A DNA stretch of 64,000 bases from Flavobacteriales bacterium. GTDB taxonomy: Bacteria > Bacteroidota > Bacteroidia > Flavobacteriales > Flavobacteriaceae. Below the pieces are notes generated by a model that made no database searches, had not been told where the DNA came from, and saw only the letters and a list, made by a program, of their open reading frames with translations. Below are positions 1-8,835 of the stretch, piece after piece (position 1 is the stretch's first letter; each line of letters opens with the position of its first letter). The translations under genes were made by a program, and so were the position numbers. The stretch spans positions 20,575 to 84,574 of the forward strand of contig JAGXRF010000061.1 in the NCBI GenBank assembly GCA_018335925.1. Direction: 5' to 3'.

Positions 1-1
1 A

Positions 2-592
2 TGGAATGTAGTAACCCATTGGATTGGCATTCCACTTACCTTGATTGCCTGGCTTATTTGGATGCAACCTAAGTTAGAAAATATTAGTAATAGTGCAAGT
101 TTGGTAATATATGTAAGCTCTATGTTGTTTTTGTTTGCAGCTTCTGGTTGGTATCATTTTCAGATGGAAGACAATAAAAAACATCGGGCTCGAATATTAG
201 ATCATATCGGAATTTTTTTCTTGATTGCAGGAACTTATACTCCGGTTTGTGCTTTGGCATTACCGGAAGCAGTTGGTAAGAAATTATTAGTGATGGTGTG
301 GAGTATTGCTGCTATTGGTGTAATTAAAAAGATATTTTTTACCGGAAAATGGGGAAAGTTATCTCTGTTAATTTACTTGCTTATGGGCTGGTTGGTGGTT
401 TGGGAATTTCCAACTATTTGGAAAGTTTTTTCTACAGAAGCTTTGCTCTTTTTGGCATTGGGTGGGTTTTTCTTTACCGTTGGAGCAATTTTTTATACCA
501 TCAAAAGCAATCCATATTTTCATGTGGTTTGGCATGTGATGGTATTGCTAGGAGTTGCTTCGCATTTTGTGATGATTTATCTATTAACATAA
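2..592 (+). CDS. Hemolysin III / PAQR-family membrane protein (5' end outside window)
   Basis: Frame is open upstream of the listed ATG (..WNVVTHWIGIPLTLIAWLIW); multi-TM, HxxGIFFLIAGTYTP and C-terminal HVVWHVMVLLGVASHF motifs. Confidence 0.85.
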   Translation, partial: WNVVTHWIGIPLTLIAWLIWMQPKLENISNSASLVIYVSSMLFLFAASGWYHFQMEDNKKHRARILDHIGIFFLIAGTYTPVCALALPEAVGKKLLVMVWSIAAIGVIKKIFFTGKWGKLSLLIYLLMGWLVVWEFPTIWKVFSTEALLFLALGGFFFTVGAIFYTIKSNPYFHVVWHVMVLLGVASHFVMIYLLT

Positions 593-617
593 AAATCCGC
601 TATAGGAGCGGATTTTT
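591..617. terminator. Bidirectional intrinsic terminator between hlyIII-like gene and htpG
   Basis: aaaaatccgc-tatagga-gcggattttt, perfect 10-bp stem. Confidence 0.8.
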
Positions 618-636
618 ATAAATGTATTTGAAATTT

Positions 637-2520
637 TTACGACAATCGTTCAAAACTTCTTTTTACAAAAGCGGTTAATTCTTCACCTTTTAACAAACCT
701 TGCGAAATTTTTGCCAAGTCTAATGCTTGTTTGATTAAAGTTTCTTTGGTTGCAGAATCGGACTCTTGTAAAATTTTTCCAGCTAATTCTGAGTTGGTGT
801 TCACAACCAAATTATACATGTCAGGGAAGTTGCCCATGCCAAACATTCCTCCACCGGTGGCACTCATTTCTTTCATTCTTCGCATAAATTCTGGCTGGGT
901 AATCATAAATGGAGCTGCTTGGCTGTCCATTGCCTCTAATTGAATGGTGTAATTGGTTTTTGGAACAATGGATTCTAAAGCCGTTTTTAATTGTTCTTTT
1001 TCTTCGTCAGAAAGTTTAGAAATAACCGGTTCTTCTTTTGCAATCAATTTGTCGATATGGTCTGCATCTACACGAGCAAAAGTCATTTTTTCGTTGTCTT
1101 GCTCCAATTTTTGCATCAAATGAGCTACAATCGGACTATCTAACAACAACACTTGGTAGCCTTTTTCTTTTGCAATATCAATATAGCTGTGTTGTAATTC
1201 CTTGTCAGATGCATATAATACTACCAATTTTCCTTCTTTATCGGTTTGGTTGTCTTGAATAGCCTCTTTTAATTCCCCCAAAGTATAATATTTGCCATCA
1301 ACAGTTGGGTACAAGGCAAAGTCACCTGCTTTTTCATAAAACTTAGGCTCTGAAAGCATTCCGTATTCCAACACAATTTTAATATCGTTCCATTTTTGTT
1401 CAAAATCTGCTCTATTTTCATTAAAAAGCGATTTTAATTTGTCAGCAACTTTTCTGGTAATATAGTTGGAAATTTTCTTCACATTGCCATCGGCTTGCAA
1501 ATAGGAACGAGAAACGTTTAACGGAATATCTGGTGAATCAATTACTCCACGCAACATTCCTAAAAATTCAGGCACAATTCCTTCTACATTATCAGTTACA
1601 AATACCTGGTTTTGGTATAACTGAATTTTATCCTTTTGCAAGTGCATGTCTTGCGACATTTTTGGGAAGTATAAAATTCCGGTTAAGTTAAACGGATAAT
1701 CTACATTTAAATGGATGTTGAACAATGGGTCTTCGAATTGCATTGGATACAATTCTCTGTAGAAGTTTTTATAATCTTCCTCCTTCAAATCACTTGGTTG
1801 TTTGGTCCAAGCCGGATTTGGATTGTTGATGATGTCATCCACTTCCACATATTCGGTTTTGTAGTCTTCCGGTGCATCTTCCGGTTTTGGCAAAGCCTCT
1901 TTTTTGGTGCCAAATTTGATTGGAACCGGCATGAATTTGTTGTATTTTTTCAACAATTCACGAATGCGGAATTCTTCTAAAAACTCTTCAGAATCTTCTG
2001 CCACATGCAAAATGATTTCTGTTCCTCTATCAGCTTTATCATGAGTGTTTAATCGGAACTCCGGACTACCATCGCAAATCCAATGAGCTGCTGGTTCGTC
2101 TTTGTATGATTTGGTGATAATTTCTACTTGGTGGGCCACCATAAAAGCGGAATAAAATCCTAAACCAAAATGCCCGATAATTCCTGCATCTTTGGCAGAA
2201 TCTTTATACTTTTCTAAAAATTCTTCCGCACCTGAAAAAGCTACTTGATTGATGTACTTTTCTACCTCTTCCGCAGTCATCCCTATTCCTTGATCGATGA
2301 TGTGGATTTTTTTACCTTCTTTATCAATTTTAATTTCAATTCTAGGTTCTCCAATTTCCACTTTGGCTTCTCCGATACTTGCCAAGTGCTTTAATTTTAA
2401 AGTGGCATCGGTGGCATTGGAAACCAATTCACGTAAAAAGATTTCGTGATCACTGTACAAGAATTTTTTGATAAGTGGAAAAATATTTTCCACAGAAACA
2501 TTGATTTTTCCGGTTGTCAT
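637..2520 (-). CDS. htpG: Molecular chaperone HtpG (Hsp90)
   Basis: MTTGKINVSVENIFPLIKKFLYSDHEIFLRELVSNATDA; internal ATG at 2520 preferred over the listed upstream start. Confidence 0.97.
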   Translation of the reverse strand: MTTGKINVSVENIFPLIKKFLYSDHEIFLRELVSNATDATLKLKHLASIGEAKVEIGEPRIEIKIDKEGKKIHIIDQGIGMTAEEVEKYINQVAFSGAEEFLEKYKDSAKDAGIIGHFGLGFYSAFMVAHQVEIITKSYKDEPAAHWICDGSPEFRLNTHDKADRGTEIILHVAEDSEEFLEEFRIRELLKKYNKFMPVPIKFGTKKEALPKPEDAPEDYKTEYVEVDDIINNPNPAWTKQPSDLKEEDYKNFYRELYPMQFEDPLFNIHLNVDYPFNLTGILYFPKMSQDMHLQKDKIQLYQNQVFVTDNVEGIVPEFLGMLRGVIDSPDIPLNVSRSYLQADGNVKKISNYITRKVADKLKSLFNENRADFEQKWNDIKIVLEYGMLSEPKFYEKAGDFALYPTVDGKYYTLGELKEAIQDNQTDKEGKLVVLYASDKELQHSYIDIAKEKGYQVLLLDSPIVAHLMQKLEQDNEKMTFARVDADHIDKLIAKEEPVISKLSDEEKEQLKTALESIVPKTNYTIQLEAMDSQAAPFMITQPEFMRRMKEMSATGGGMFGMGNFPDMYNLVVNTNSELAGKILQESDSATKETLIKQALDLAKISQGLLKGEELTAFVKRSFERLS

Positions 2521-2669
2521 AGTCCTTAAATTTTGTTTGTCGAAAACTAGGCAAAACCAATACCAATTATAAAATTCTGACAAAATGTCGTTTTCACAAA
2601 ATCATAACACATTTGTTCTTCTAGTCTGATGCACATTATTTAACTTTGTAGCAATAAAAAACTCATGAC

Positions 2670-3155
2670 ATGAAACTTTTTAAGTCTAATAACCTTTGGT
2701 TGATAATTGGTGCTTTATTTCTTTTAATTGGGTGCGTTTCTGCACCAAACAATCAAGTGGATTCTCAAGCACAAAAATTTATGCGAGGAAGTTTTCGTTT
2801 GGCATCTGTGACTTATCCTGGATCTGATTTTATCAAAGTTCAGTCTTTTGACTTTGCAGATAGTCAGTGTTGGGTTGGTTCCCAATGGAGTTTTGTTGCA
2901 AACAATAATTCAGGAAATGTACAAATGAGTGGTTCTGGAAGTTGTCCTAGTTTAAATGCTAAAATTACTTGGTTTGTAAACAAAGAAGGCAATGTGGTTT
3001 TAAAGTTTATTGACGAAGGCATGAAAGCAAAACGCGTGAAAGACGGCTATGTATTGCAAGTGAGAAATGCAAATGATAATGGTTTTCAATGGGTAGATAA
3101 AATAAGTGTTGGAAATAAACCGACTGATGTAGTGTATCAATTTGTAAAAAACTAA
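2670..3155 (+). CDS. Lipocalin-like lipoprotein
   Basis: Lipobox LLIGC; small beta-rich protein with lipocalin-like pattern. Confidence 0.65.
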   Translation: MKLFKSNNLWLIIGALFLLIGCVSAPNNQVDSQAQKFMRGSFRLASVTYPGSDFIKVQSFDFADSQCWVGSQWSFVANNNSGNVQMSGSGSCPSLNAKITWFVNKEGNVVLKFIDEGMKAKRVKDGYVLQVRNANDNGFQWVDKISVGNKPTDVVYQFVKN

Positions 3156-3165
3156 AACAAAAAAA

Positions 3166-3840
3166 ATGAAAAAAATCATAGCAAGTTGTTTGGTAATCGC
3201 AGTTTTATGGAGTTGCGATGCCGTAAAAAATGCCAATAACACCCAAAAAGGAGCTGTAATTGGAGCAGCTGCGGGTGCTGTAATTGGTGGAGTTTTGGGT
3301 AATAATGTTGGTAAAGGTGGCAATGGAACTGCAGGAGCAGTTTTAGGAGGTGTAATTGGTGGAATGGCAGGTGCTGCCATTGGAAATAAAATGGACAAAC
3401 AAGCACGTGAAATTGAAAACGCTTTACCAAGTGCTGAGGTAGAAAGAGTAGGAGAGGGCATCAAATTGGTTTTAGGTGAAAATGCAGTAAGATTTGAAAC
3501 TTCTAAATCTACTTTAACAGCTCAAGCTCGTCAAAATTTAGACAAATTAGTGCCTGTTTTTATGGAATATCCTGATACTGACATCATGATTTTTGGTTAT
3601 ACAGATTCTACCGGAAGGCTTGAATTTAACCAAAAGCTATCGGAAGACAGAGCAGCATCTGTTAGAGCTTATTTGATAAGCAAAGGTTTGACAGCAAGTA
3701 GATTTCAAACAACCGGAATGGGCCCTCAAGATCCTATTGCAACTAACGATACTCCCGAAGGAAGATCAAAAAACAGAAGAGTGGAGTTTGCCATTACAGC
3801 AAACCAAAAAATGATAGATGAATCGCAAGGACAGAATTAA
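3166..3840 (+). CDS. OmpA-family lipoprotein with glycine-zipper domain
   Basis: Gly-zipper GAVIGAAAGAVIGGVLG, C-terminal OmpA motif TDSTGRLEFNQKLSEDRAASVRAYL..GRSKNRRVEF. Confidence 0.93.
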   Translation: MKKIIASCLVIAVLWSCDAVKNANNTQKGAVIGAAAGAVIGGVLGNNVGKGGNGTAGAVLGGVIGGMAGAAIGNKMDKQAREIENALPSAEVERVGEGIKLVLGENAVRFETSKSTLTAQARQNLDKLVPVFMEYPDTDIMIFGYTDSTGRLEFNQKLSEDRAASVRAYLISKGLTASRFQTTGMGPQDPIATNDTPEGRSKNRRVEFAITANQKMIDESQGQN

Positions 3841-3869
3841 TACTACTACTAACTTGACTTTTGCGATGG

Positions 3870-3900
3870 CCACCTCATAAGCGAGGTGGTTTTTTTATTT
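3870..3900 (+). terminator. Intrinsic terminator after OmpA-family gene
   Basis: ccacctc-ataagc-gaggtgg followed by T-run. Confidence 0.85.
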
Positions 3901-3946
3901 TTAACAAAATTTTGTTTAACTTATATTATAAAAGATTAAACAAAAT
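3901..3946. promoter_or_regulatory. Putative TetR operator (three TTAAaCAAAAT half-sites)
   Basis: ttaacaaaat (3901-3910), attttgtttaa (3909-3919), ttaaacaaaat (3936-3946); last two are an 11-bp perfect inverted repeat. Confidence 0.5.
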
Positions 3947-3973
3947 AGTATCTTTACAAAAATTATTTAACCT

Positions 3974-4648
3974 ATGCCTGCAGCCAAGAAAAAAACAATA
4001 CAATGGGACGAATCCAGTATTTTAGAAAAATATATGGAACTATTTTTAGAGCAAGACAAAGCTTTGAAAAATGTGTACACCTTTTGTAAAAAGAACGAAA
4101 TAGCAGAAAGCGATTTTTATACTTTTTATGCCAATTTAGATCAAGTAAAAAGTGCTTTTTGGACCAATTTAGTGCAACATACTTTGCTTACTTTAGAGAA
4201 ATCTGAAGATTTTTCTGGGTATGCTGCCAGAGAAAAATTATTGAGTTTTTACTTTACCTTTTTCGAAAATTTGACTTTGAATCGTAGTTATGTGCTAGCT
4301 GTATTGCCATCTGATTGGAAGCAATGGAAAAATTGGAAGCAACTACATGCAGTAAGAGAAGGTTATTTAGGATTTATAGAAGATGTGATGAGTACCCAAA
4401 CCACTGCCATGGATGAAAGATTCAATAAAGCATTGCAACCTTTGTATAAAGAAGGATTTTGGGGACAATTCTTGTATGTTTTAAAATATTGGATGAACGA
4501 TACCAGCAAAGGATTTGAGAATACAGATATATTAATTGAAAAATCGGTGCAAGCTAGCTTCGATTTGGTACAAAATACTCCCTTAAACAGCATCATTGAT
4601 TTAGGAAAGTTTTTGTTTAAAGATAAATTCCCATTTTCTAAAAATTAA
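3974..4648 (+). CDS. TetR-family transcriptional regulator
   Basis: N-terminal TetR-like HTH-length region, ..FYTFYANLDQVKSAFW..; adjacent to ABC1 kinase. Confidence 0.75.
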   Translation: MPAAKKKTIQWDESSILEKYMELFLEQDKALKNVYTFCKKNEIAESDFYTFYANLDQVKSAFWTNLVQHTLLTLEKSEDFSGYAAREKLLSFYFTFFENLTLNRSYVLAVLPSDWKQWKNWKQLHAVREGYLGFIEDVMSTQTTAMDERFNKALQPLYKEGFWGQFLYVLKYWMNDTSKGFENTDILIEKSVQASFDLVQNTPLNSIIDLGKFLFKDKFPFSKN

Positions 4649-4672
4649 TTTTTTACAAGCCATTCCATTGAT

Positions 4673-5986
4673 ATGAAAACCATCGACCACATTCCAACCA
4701 ACAAATTAGGCAGAGCAGGACAACTTATAAAAACAGGGGTAAAAGTTGGCGGGAATTATTTGGCTTATTATGGAGAAAAGTTAGTCAATAAAGAATTGAC
4801 CAAAGATAAATTACACGAAAACAATGCAGAGGATATTTATGATGGCCTAAAAAGCTTGAAAGGCAGTGCCTTAAAAGTTGCCCAAATGTTGAGCATGGAC
4901 AAAAGTATCCTGCCACAACAGTTTGTAGAGAAATTTTCTTTAGCACAGTTTTCCGTTCCACCTCTTTCAGCTCCATTGGTAAGAAAAACTTTTAAAAGGT
5001 ATTTTGGGGTAGAACCTAACCAAATGTTTGACACCTTTTCAAACGATTCTATTTATGCTGCAAGTATTGGGCAGGTGCATGAAGCAACCAAAGGAGATAA
5101 AAAATTTGCTGTGAAAATTCAATATCCGGGAGTGGCAGATAGCATTAGTTCGGATTTGGCTATGGTAAAGCCCATTGCCATGCGAATGTTTAATTTACAA
5201 GGGAAAGATTCCGAAAGATATTTTAAAGAAGTAGAGCAAAAGCTGTTAGAAGAAACCAACTACGAATTAGAATTGCATCAAGGTCAATTTATTGCAAATG
5301 CTTGTAAATCAATTCCGAATTTGAAGTTTCCAAATTATTATGAAGAGTATTCTAATGGCAAGGTATTGACCATGGATTGGATGGAAGGGGAGCATTTGTC
5401 AGAATTTTCAAAAAAAAATACCAATCAAACATTGGCTAACCAAATTGGACAAACGCTGTGGGATTTTTACATGGTACAAATGCATGGTTTGCGTCAAGTT
5501 CATGCAGACCCACATCCTGGAAATTTTTTGGTTGGGAAAGATGGAACTTTAATCGCTATTGATTTTGGTTGTGTAAAACACGTACCGGAGGATTTTTATG
5601 TTCCGTATTTTGAACTTTCAAAACCAGAAGTGCTTGCCAACGCAATACTGTTGGAAGAAAAAATGACCGCACTAGAAATTTTGCGTTCCGATGATTCTGC
5701 CGAGGACAAATTGTTTTTTAAAGAATTATTTACCGATATGTTACAGGTATTTACCAAGCCATTCCATGGAGATACTTTTGATTTTTCAGATGATATCTTT
5801 TTTACCAAGATGGCTCAGCTAGGAGAAACCTATGCCGGAGATACCAAATTACGAAAAATGAATGGCAACCGTGGTTCCAAACATTTCTTGTACATCAATC
5901 GTACTTTTTTTGGGTTGTATAGTTTACTACACGACCTAAAAGCAAAAGTACATACCCAAAGTTTTGTGCATTACTTATCTTCATAA
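4673..5986 (+). CDS. AarF/UbiB/ABC1-family atypical kinase
   Basis: KGSALKVAQMLSMD, AAASIGQVHEA-type loop (YAASIGQVHEATKGDKKFAVKIQYPG), HADPHPGNFL, IDFGCVK. Confidence 0.95.
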   Translation: MKTIDHIPTNKLGRAGQLIKTGVKVGGNYLAYYGEKLVNKELTKDKLHENNAEDIYDGLKSLKGSALKVAQMLSMDKSILPQQFVEKFSLAQFSVPPLSAPLVRKTFKRYFGVEPNQMFDTFSNDSIYAASIGQVHEATKGDKKFAVKIQYPGVADSISSDLAMVKPIAMRMFNLQGKDSERYFKEVEQKLLEETNYELELHQGQFIANACKSIPNLKFPNYYEEYSNGKVLTMDWMEGEHLSEFSKKNTNQTLANQIGQTLWDFYMVQMHGLRQVHADPHPGNFLVGKDGTLIAIDFGCVKHVPEDFYVPYFELSKPEVLANAILLEEKMTALEILRSDDSAEDKLFFKELFTDMLQVFTKPFHGDTFDFSDDIFFTKMAQLGETYAGDTKLRKMNGNRGSKHFLYINRTFFGLYSLLHDLKAKVHTQSFVHYLSS

Positions 5987-6015
5987 TGCTATTTTGTTTA
6001 TTTATTGGTTAGGTG

Positions 6016-6060
6016 AGTAAGGGCAGTCTCCACGTTTGAGTTTCTGCCCTTACTTTTTTT
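6016..6060 (+). terminator. Intrinsic terminator after ABC1 kinase gene
   Basis: agtaagggcag (6016-6026) / ctgcccttact (6044-6054), perfect 11-bp stem then T7. Confidence 0.9.
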
Positions 6061-6083
6061 ATTTTTGTGAAAAAATTTACGTT

Positions 6084-7013
6084 TTGTTGGTTGTAAAAAA
6101 TTTAAGCTTTAGTTACCAAGCTAATTTGGTTTTAAAAAATATCCAACTACAAGTTACAGAAGGGACTTGTGTGGCTTTGATGGGACCAAGTGGCTGTGGC
6201 AAAAGCACTTTATTAGAAATCATTTATGGCTTGCACGATGTAAAGGCAAATTTGTCTTGGAAAGAGCAGCCAATTTTAGGACCGGCTTATCATTTGGTGC
6301 CAGGAATGCCTTATATGAAGTATGTTTCACAACATTTTGATTTGATGCCATTTATTACCGTAGCTGAAAATGTTGGAAAATACGTCAGTAATTTGGATTG
6401 GCAGTACAAGCAGAAAAGAGTATTAGAGTTGTTACAATTGGTACACATGGAAGAATATGCCAATGTGAAAGCTAAATTACTAAGTGGTGGCCAAATGCAA
6501 CGGGTTGCTATTGCCAGAGCATTGGCACAAATGCCTGAAGTAATTCTGTTAGATGAACCATTTAGTCATGTAGATACTGCTTTAAAAAACCAATTGCGAA
6601 GAAATTTATTTGCTTTTTTTAAAGAAAACAACATCACTTGTGTGATTGCAACCCACGACAAAGAAGACGTGTTGCCTTTTGCAGACGAAATATTCATACT
6701 AAATTCTGGAAATATACTTCAAAAAGGTACCCCAAAAGAAGTTTTTTATCATCCTATTACAACATCGGTTGCTTCCTTGTTTGGAGATGTATATTTGGTT
6801 CCTAGTCTGATACAAGAAAAATACAATTTACCTGAATGGATTTCTTCTTACCAACTGAAATTAAGCCAAGAAGGGATAAAAGCCACTATAAAAAAAATAA
6901 ATTTTCATGGCAATTTCTATCAGTATTTTGTGGATATTGATGGATCAGAATTTAGTTTTTTTAGCCCAGAAAAGTATGGTTTGCAAGAAAAAGTAAGATT
7001 GCAATTGGTATAA
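6084..7013 (+). CDS. ABC transporter ATP-binding protein
   Basis: Walker A GPSGCGKST, signature LSGGQMQRVAIARAL, Walker B VILLDEP; likely TTG start at 6084 because listed 6036 start lies in a terminator stem-loop. Confidence 0.92.
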   Translation: MLVVKNLSFSYQANLVLKNIQLQVTEGTCVALMGPSGCGKSTLLEIIYGLHDVKANLSWKEQPILGPAYHLVPGMPYMKYVSQHFDLMPFITVAENVGKYVSNLDWQYKQKRVLELLQLVHMEEYANVKAKLLSGGQMQRVAIARALAQMPEVILLDEPFSHVDTALKNQLRRNLFAFFKENNITCVIATHDKEDVLPFADEIFILNSGNILQKGTPKEVFYHPITTSVASLFGDVYLVPSLIQEKYNLPEWISSYQLKLSQEGIKATIKKINFHGNFYQYFVDIDGSEFSFFSPEKYGLQEKVRLQLV

Positions 7014-7017
7014 AAAA

Positions 7018-7137
7018 GTGTCCTAAAGTTTACTATTGTTTAGCTGAAATAGTTTCAGCTTTTCTTTTAAACTTTTTCTGTTCCTCAAAAAGGAGAATCA
7101 ATAAAAGTTTTAAGATTGACAATTAACTTTAGGACAC
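7018..7137. mobile_element. TIR-bounded 120-bp mini-element (MITE-like or IS remnant)
   Basis: 13-bp perfect terminal inverted repeats gtgtcctaaagtt (7018-7030) / aactttaggacac (7125-7137), internal hairpin agctgaaa-tag-tttcagct. Confidence 0.4.
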
Positions 7138-7161
7138 CTTATTTTTATGAAGATCAAAAAA

Positions 7162-8751
7162 TTACTTCTTGATCAGTTTTTTGGTTTCCACCCCATTTTC
7201 AGTTCTAATTTCTACCATATAAATTCCGGTATTCAAATCAGAAATGTCATAACTTGACTGGTTTGTACCAAATGATTTTACTACTCTACCGTTAATGTCG
7301 GTTACACTTACTTGCTGGATATTACCAAACTGATTTCCAGTGGATATTTCAAAACTTTGCGTTGCTGGGTTAGGGAATAAACTTACTTCTTTGCTAAACT
7401 CACCAATATTGGTATTCAAGTTAGTAACGCTTAATGTAAAATCAATTGCTTGGCCATAAGCGGTTCCTAAACAAGGGTTGGTCATATTGGTGGTACCAAA
7501 TTGTTTCACCACTCTCATTCTAGTGTTTCCAGGAGCAGCATTGGCAGGAACTACAATGTTTCCAACTGCTTGAATGGCATCTAAACCTGTAGAATTAAGA
7601 ATGGTTAAATTACCATCTCCAAAATAAACTTCACCAGTATCGTCTAAAGTACCATTTTGGTTCCAATCGATAAATACAATAAATCGATTGGTGAAATCAC
7701 CATCTGTATTTCCTTTAAATGTAACAGGAATGGTTGCACCTGCACTAACATTTCCGGAAGTTGAAATTTGGTTTACGTGTGCATTACCACCAATAGTATT
7801 TGGTGCAGTATAGTTTATACCAGCAAAATTAACTAAAGTGATAGGTTCCACTGCAGTTGTAAAAGCTAAAGGTCCACAATAAGGGGCAAATGGAGATGCT
7901 TGAGTGGTAAACGTAAAATTGGTACATCCAATTGCTAAACCAGCTGAATTTTTTGGCACAGCTTTCCAAAAGTAAGTTGAACTAGGTAAAACTCCAGTAA
8001 TATTTACTGTGGTTTGGGTAGTGTTACCTAATAGGGTAGTTCCGTCTGTGGTATCAAAAAATATATCATAAGAAGTAACTGCACCACCTGTGGTAGGGGC
8101 TGTCCAAGTAAGTGTTACATTACCTGACGGAATATTGGTAGCATTGTTGGCAGGAGCAGTTAAAGTAGCACAACCTGGCACAGAAAGAGGGTCCGATACT
8201 ACAATATTATCTACTAGCAATAAAAATTTATCGTTGCTGTTGTTTCTAAAAGAAATATGAACCGTTTGTCCGGCATAAGCTGCCAAACTTACATTTCTCG
8301 ATTGCCAAGTTGGAGCCTCTTGAGCAATACTAAATAAAACAGTTCCTGAGGTTACAGCCGCTTGGGTATTGGAAGTAGAAATCCTAACTTCATACCCATC
8401 GGGAAATTGGGTGTCCTGTGCTTTCGCATCCCAGTACAAAATAGCATTGCTCCCTACCGGAATGTTAATGGCAGGGGAAACCAACCAACGGTTTGCAGTT
8501 CCAGCAGGATCGAACCAAGAAGTACTTCCTGCACAAAAATCTCCTGCAGGTCCTCCGTATGTATTTCTATCAACTCTAACCCAAGCTGCTGCAAAAGCTG
8601 AAACATTAGCATCCGGGGTAAGGTTGTCTAAATTGTACAAAGTCCAATTGGAAAAATTAGCTGCTACGCTAAAATCATCTTGAAAATAAACGGTCTGTCC
8701 GTACCCAAAGTACGCAAGCATGGCAAATAACGAAAGTAATGTTTTTTTCAT
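7162..8751 (-). CDS. T9SS type A sorting-domain secreted protein with choice-of-anchor J/MAM-like, fibronectin III and GEVED-like domains
   Basis: Signal peptide MKKTLLSLFAMLAYFGYG; C-tail LFPNPATQSFEIS...GIYMVEIRTENGVETKKLIKK; FIDWNQNGTLDDTGEVYF. Confidence 0.9.
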   Translation of the reverse strand: MKKTLLSLFAMLAYFGYGQTVYFQDDFSVAANFSNWTLYNLDNLTPDANVSAFAAAWVRVDRNTYGGPAGDFCAGSTSWFDPAGTANRWLVSPAINIPVGSNAILYWDAKAQDTQFPDGYEVRISTSNTQAAVTSGTVLFSIAQEAPTWQSRNVSLAAYAGQTVHISFRNNSNDKFLLLVDNIVVSDPLSVPGCATLTAPANNATNIPSGNVTLTWTAPTTGGAVTSYDIFFDTTDGTTLLGNTTQTTVNITGVLPSSTYFWKAVPKNSAGLAIGCTNFTFTTQASPFAPYCGPLAFTTAVEPITLVNFAGINYTAPNTIGGNAHVNQISTSGNVSAGATIPVTFKGNTDGDFTNRFIVFIDWNQNGTLDDTGEVYFGDGNLTILNSTGLDAIQAVGNIVVPANAAPGNTRMRVVKQFGTTNMTNPCLGTAYGQAIDFTLSVTNLNTNIGEFSKEVSLFPNPATQSFEISTGNQFGNIQQVSVTDINGRVVKSFGTNQSSYDISDLNTGIYMVEIRTENGVETKKLIKK

Positions 8752-8785
8752 CTTTTGTGTTTTAATATTATTGATTTTAAAAATA

Positions 8786-8815
8786 AAAAACCCGGAACGA
8801 GTCCGGGTTAATTTT
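8786..8815 (-). terminator. Intrinsic terminator (minus strand)
   Basis: aacccgga-ctcg-ttccgggtt then T-run on minus strand. Confidence 0.85.
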
Positions 8816-8835
8816 ATCACAAAAGTATGTTAAGA

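Noticed and set aside
349-621. 90-aa plus-strand ORF
   Set aside because: Out-of-frame overlap with the hemolysin III gene, no domain pattern.
3000-3464. 154-aa minus-strand ORF (MMPSPTLSTSALGKAFS...)
   Set aside because: Antisense to the glycine-zipper OmpA gene and the lipocalin-like gene; Pro/Ala-rich translation reflects opposite-strand composition.
8369-8683. 104-aa plus-strand ORF
   Set aside because: Antisense to a T9SS cargo gene; no start context or domain.
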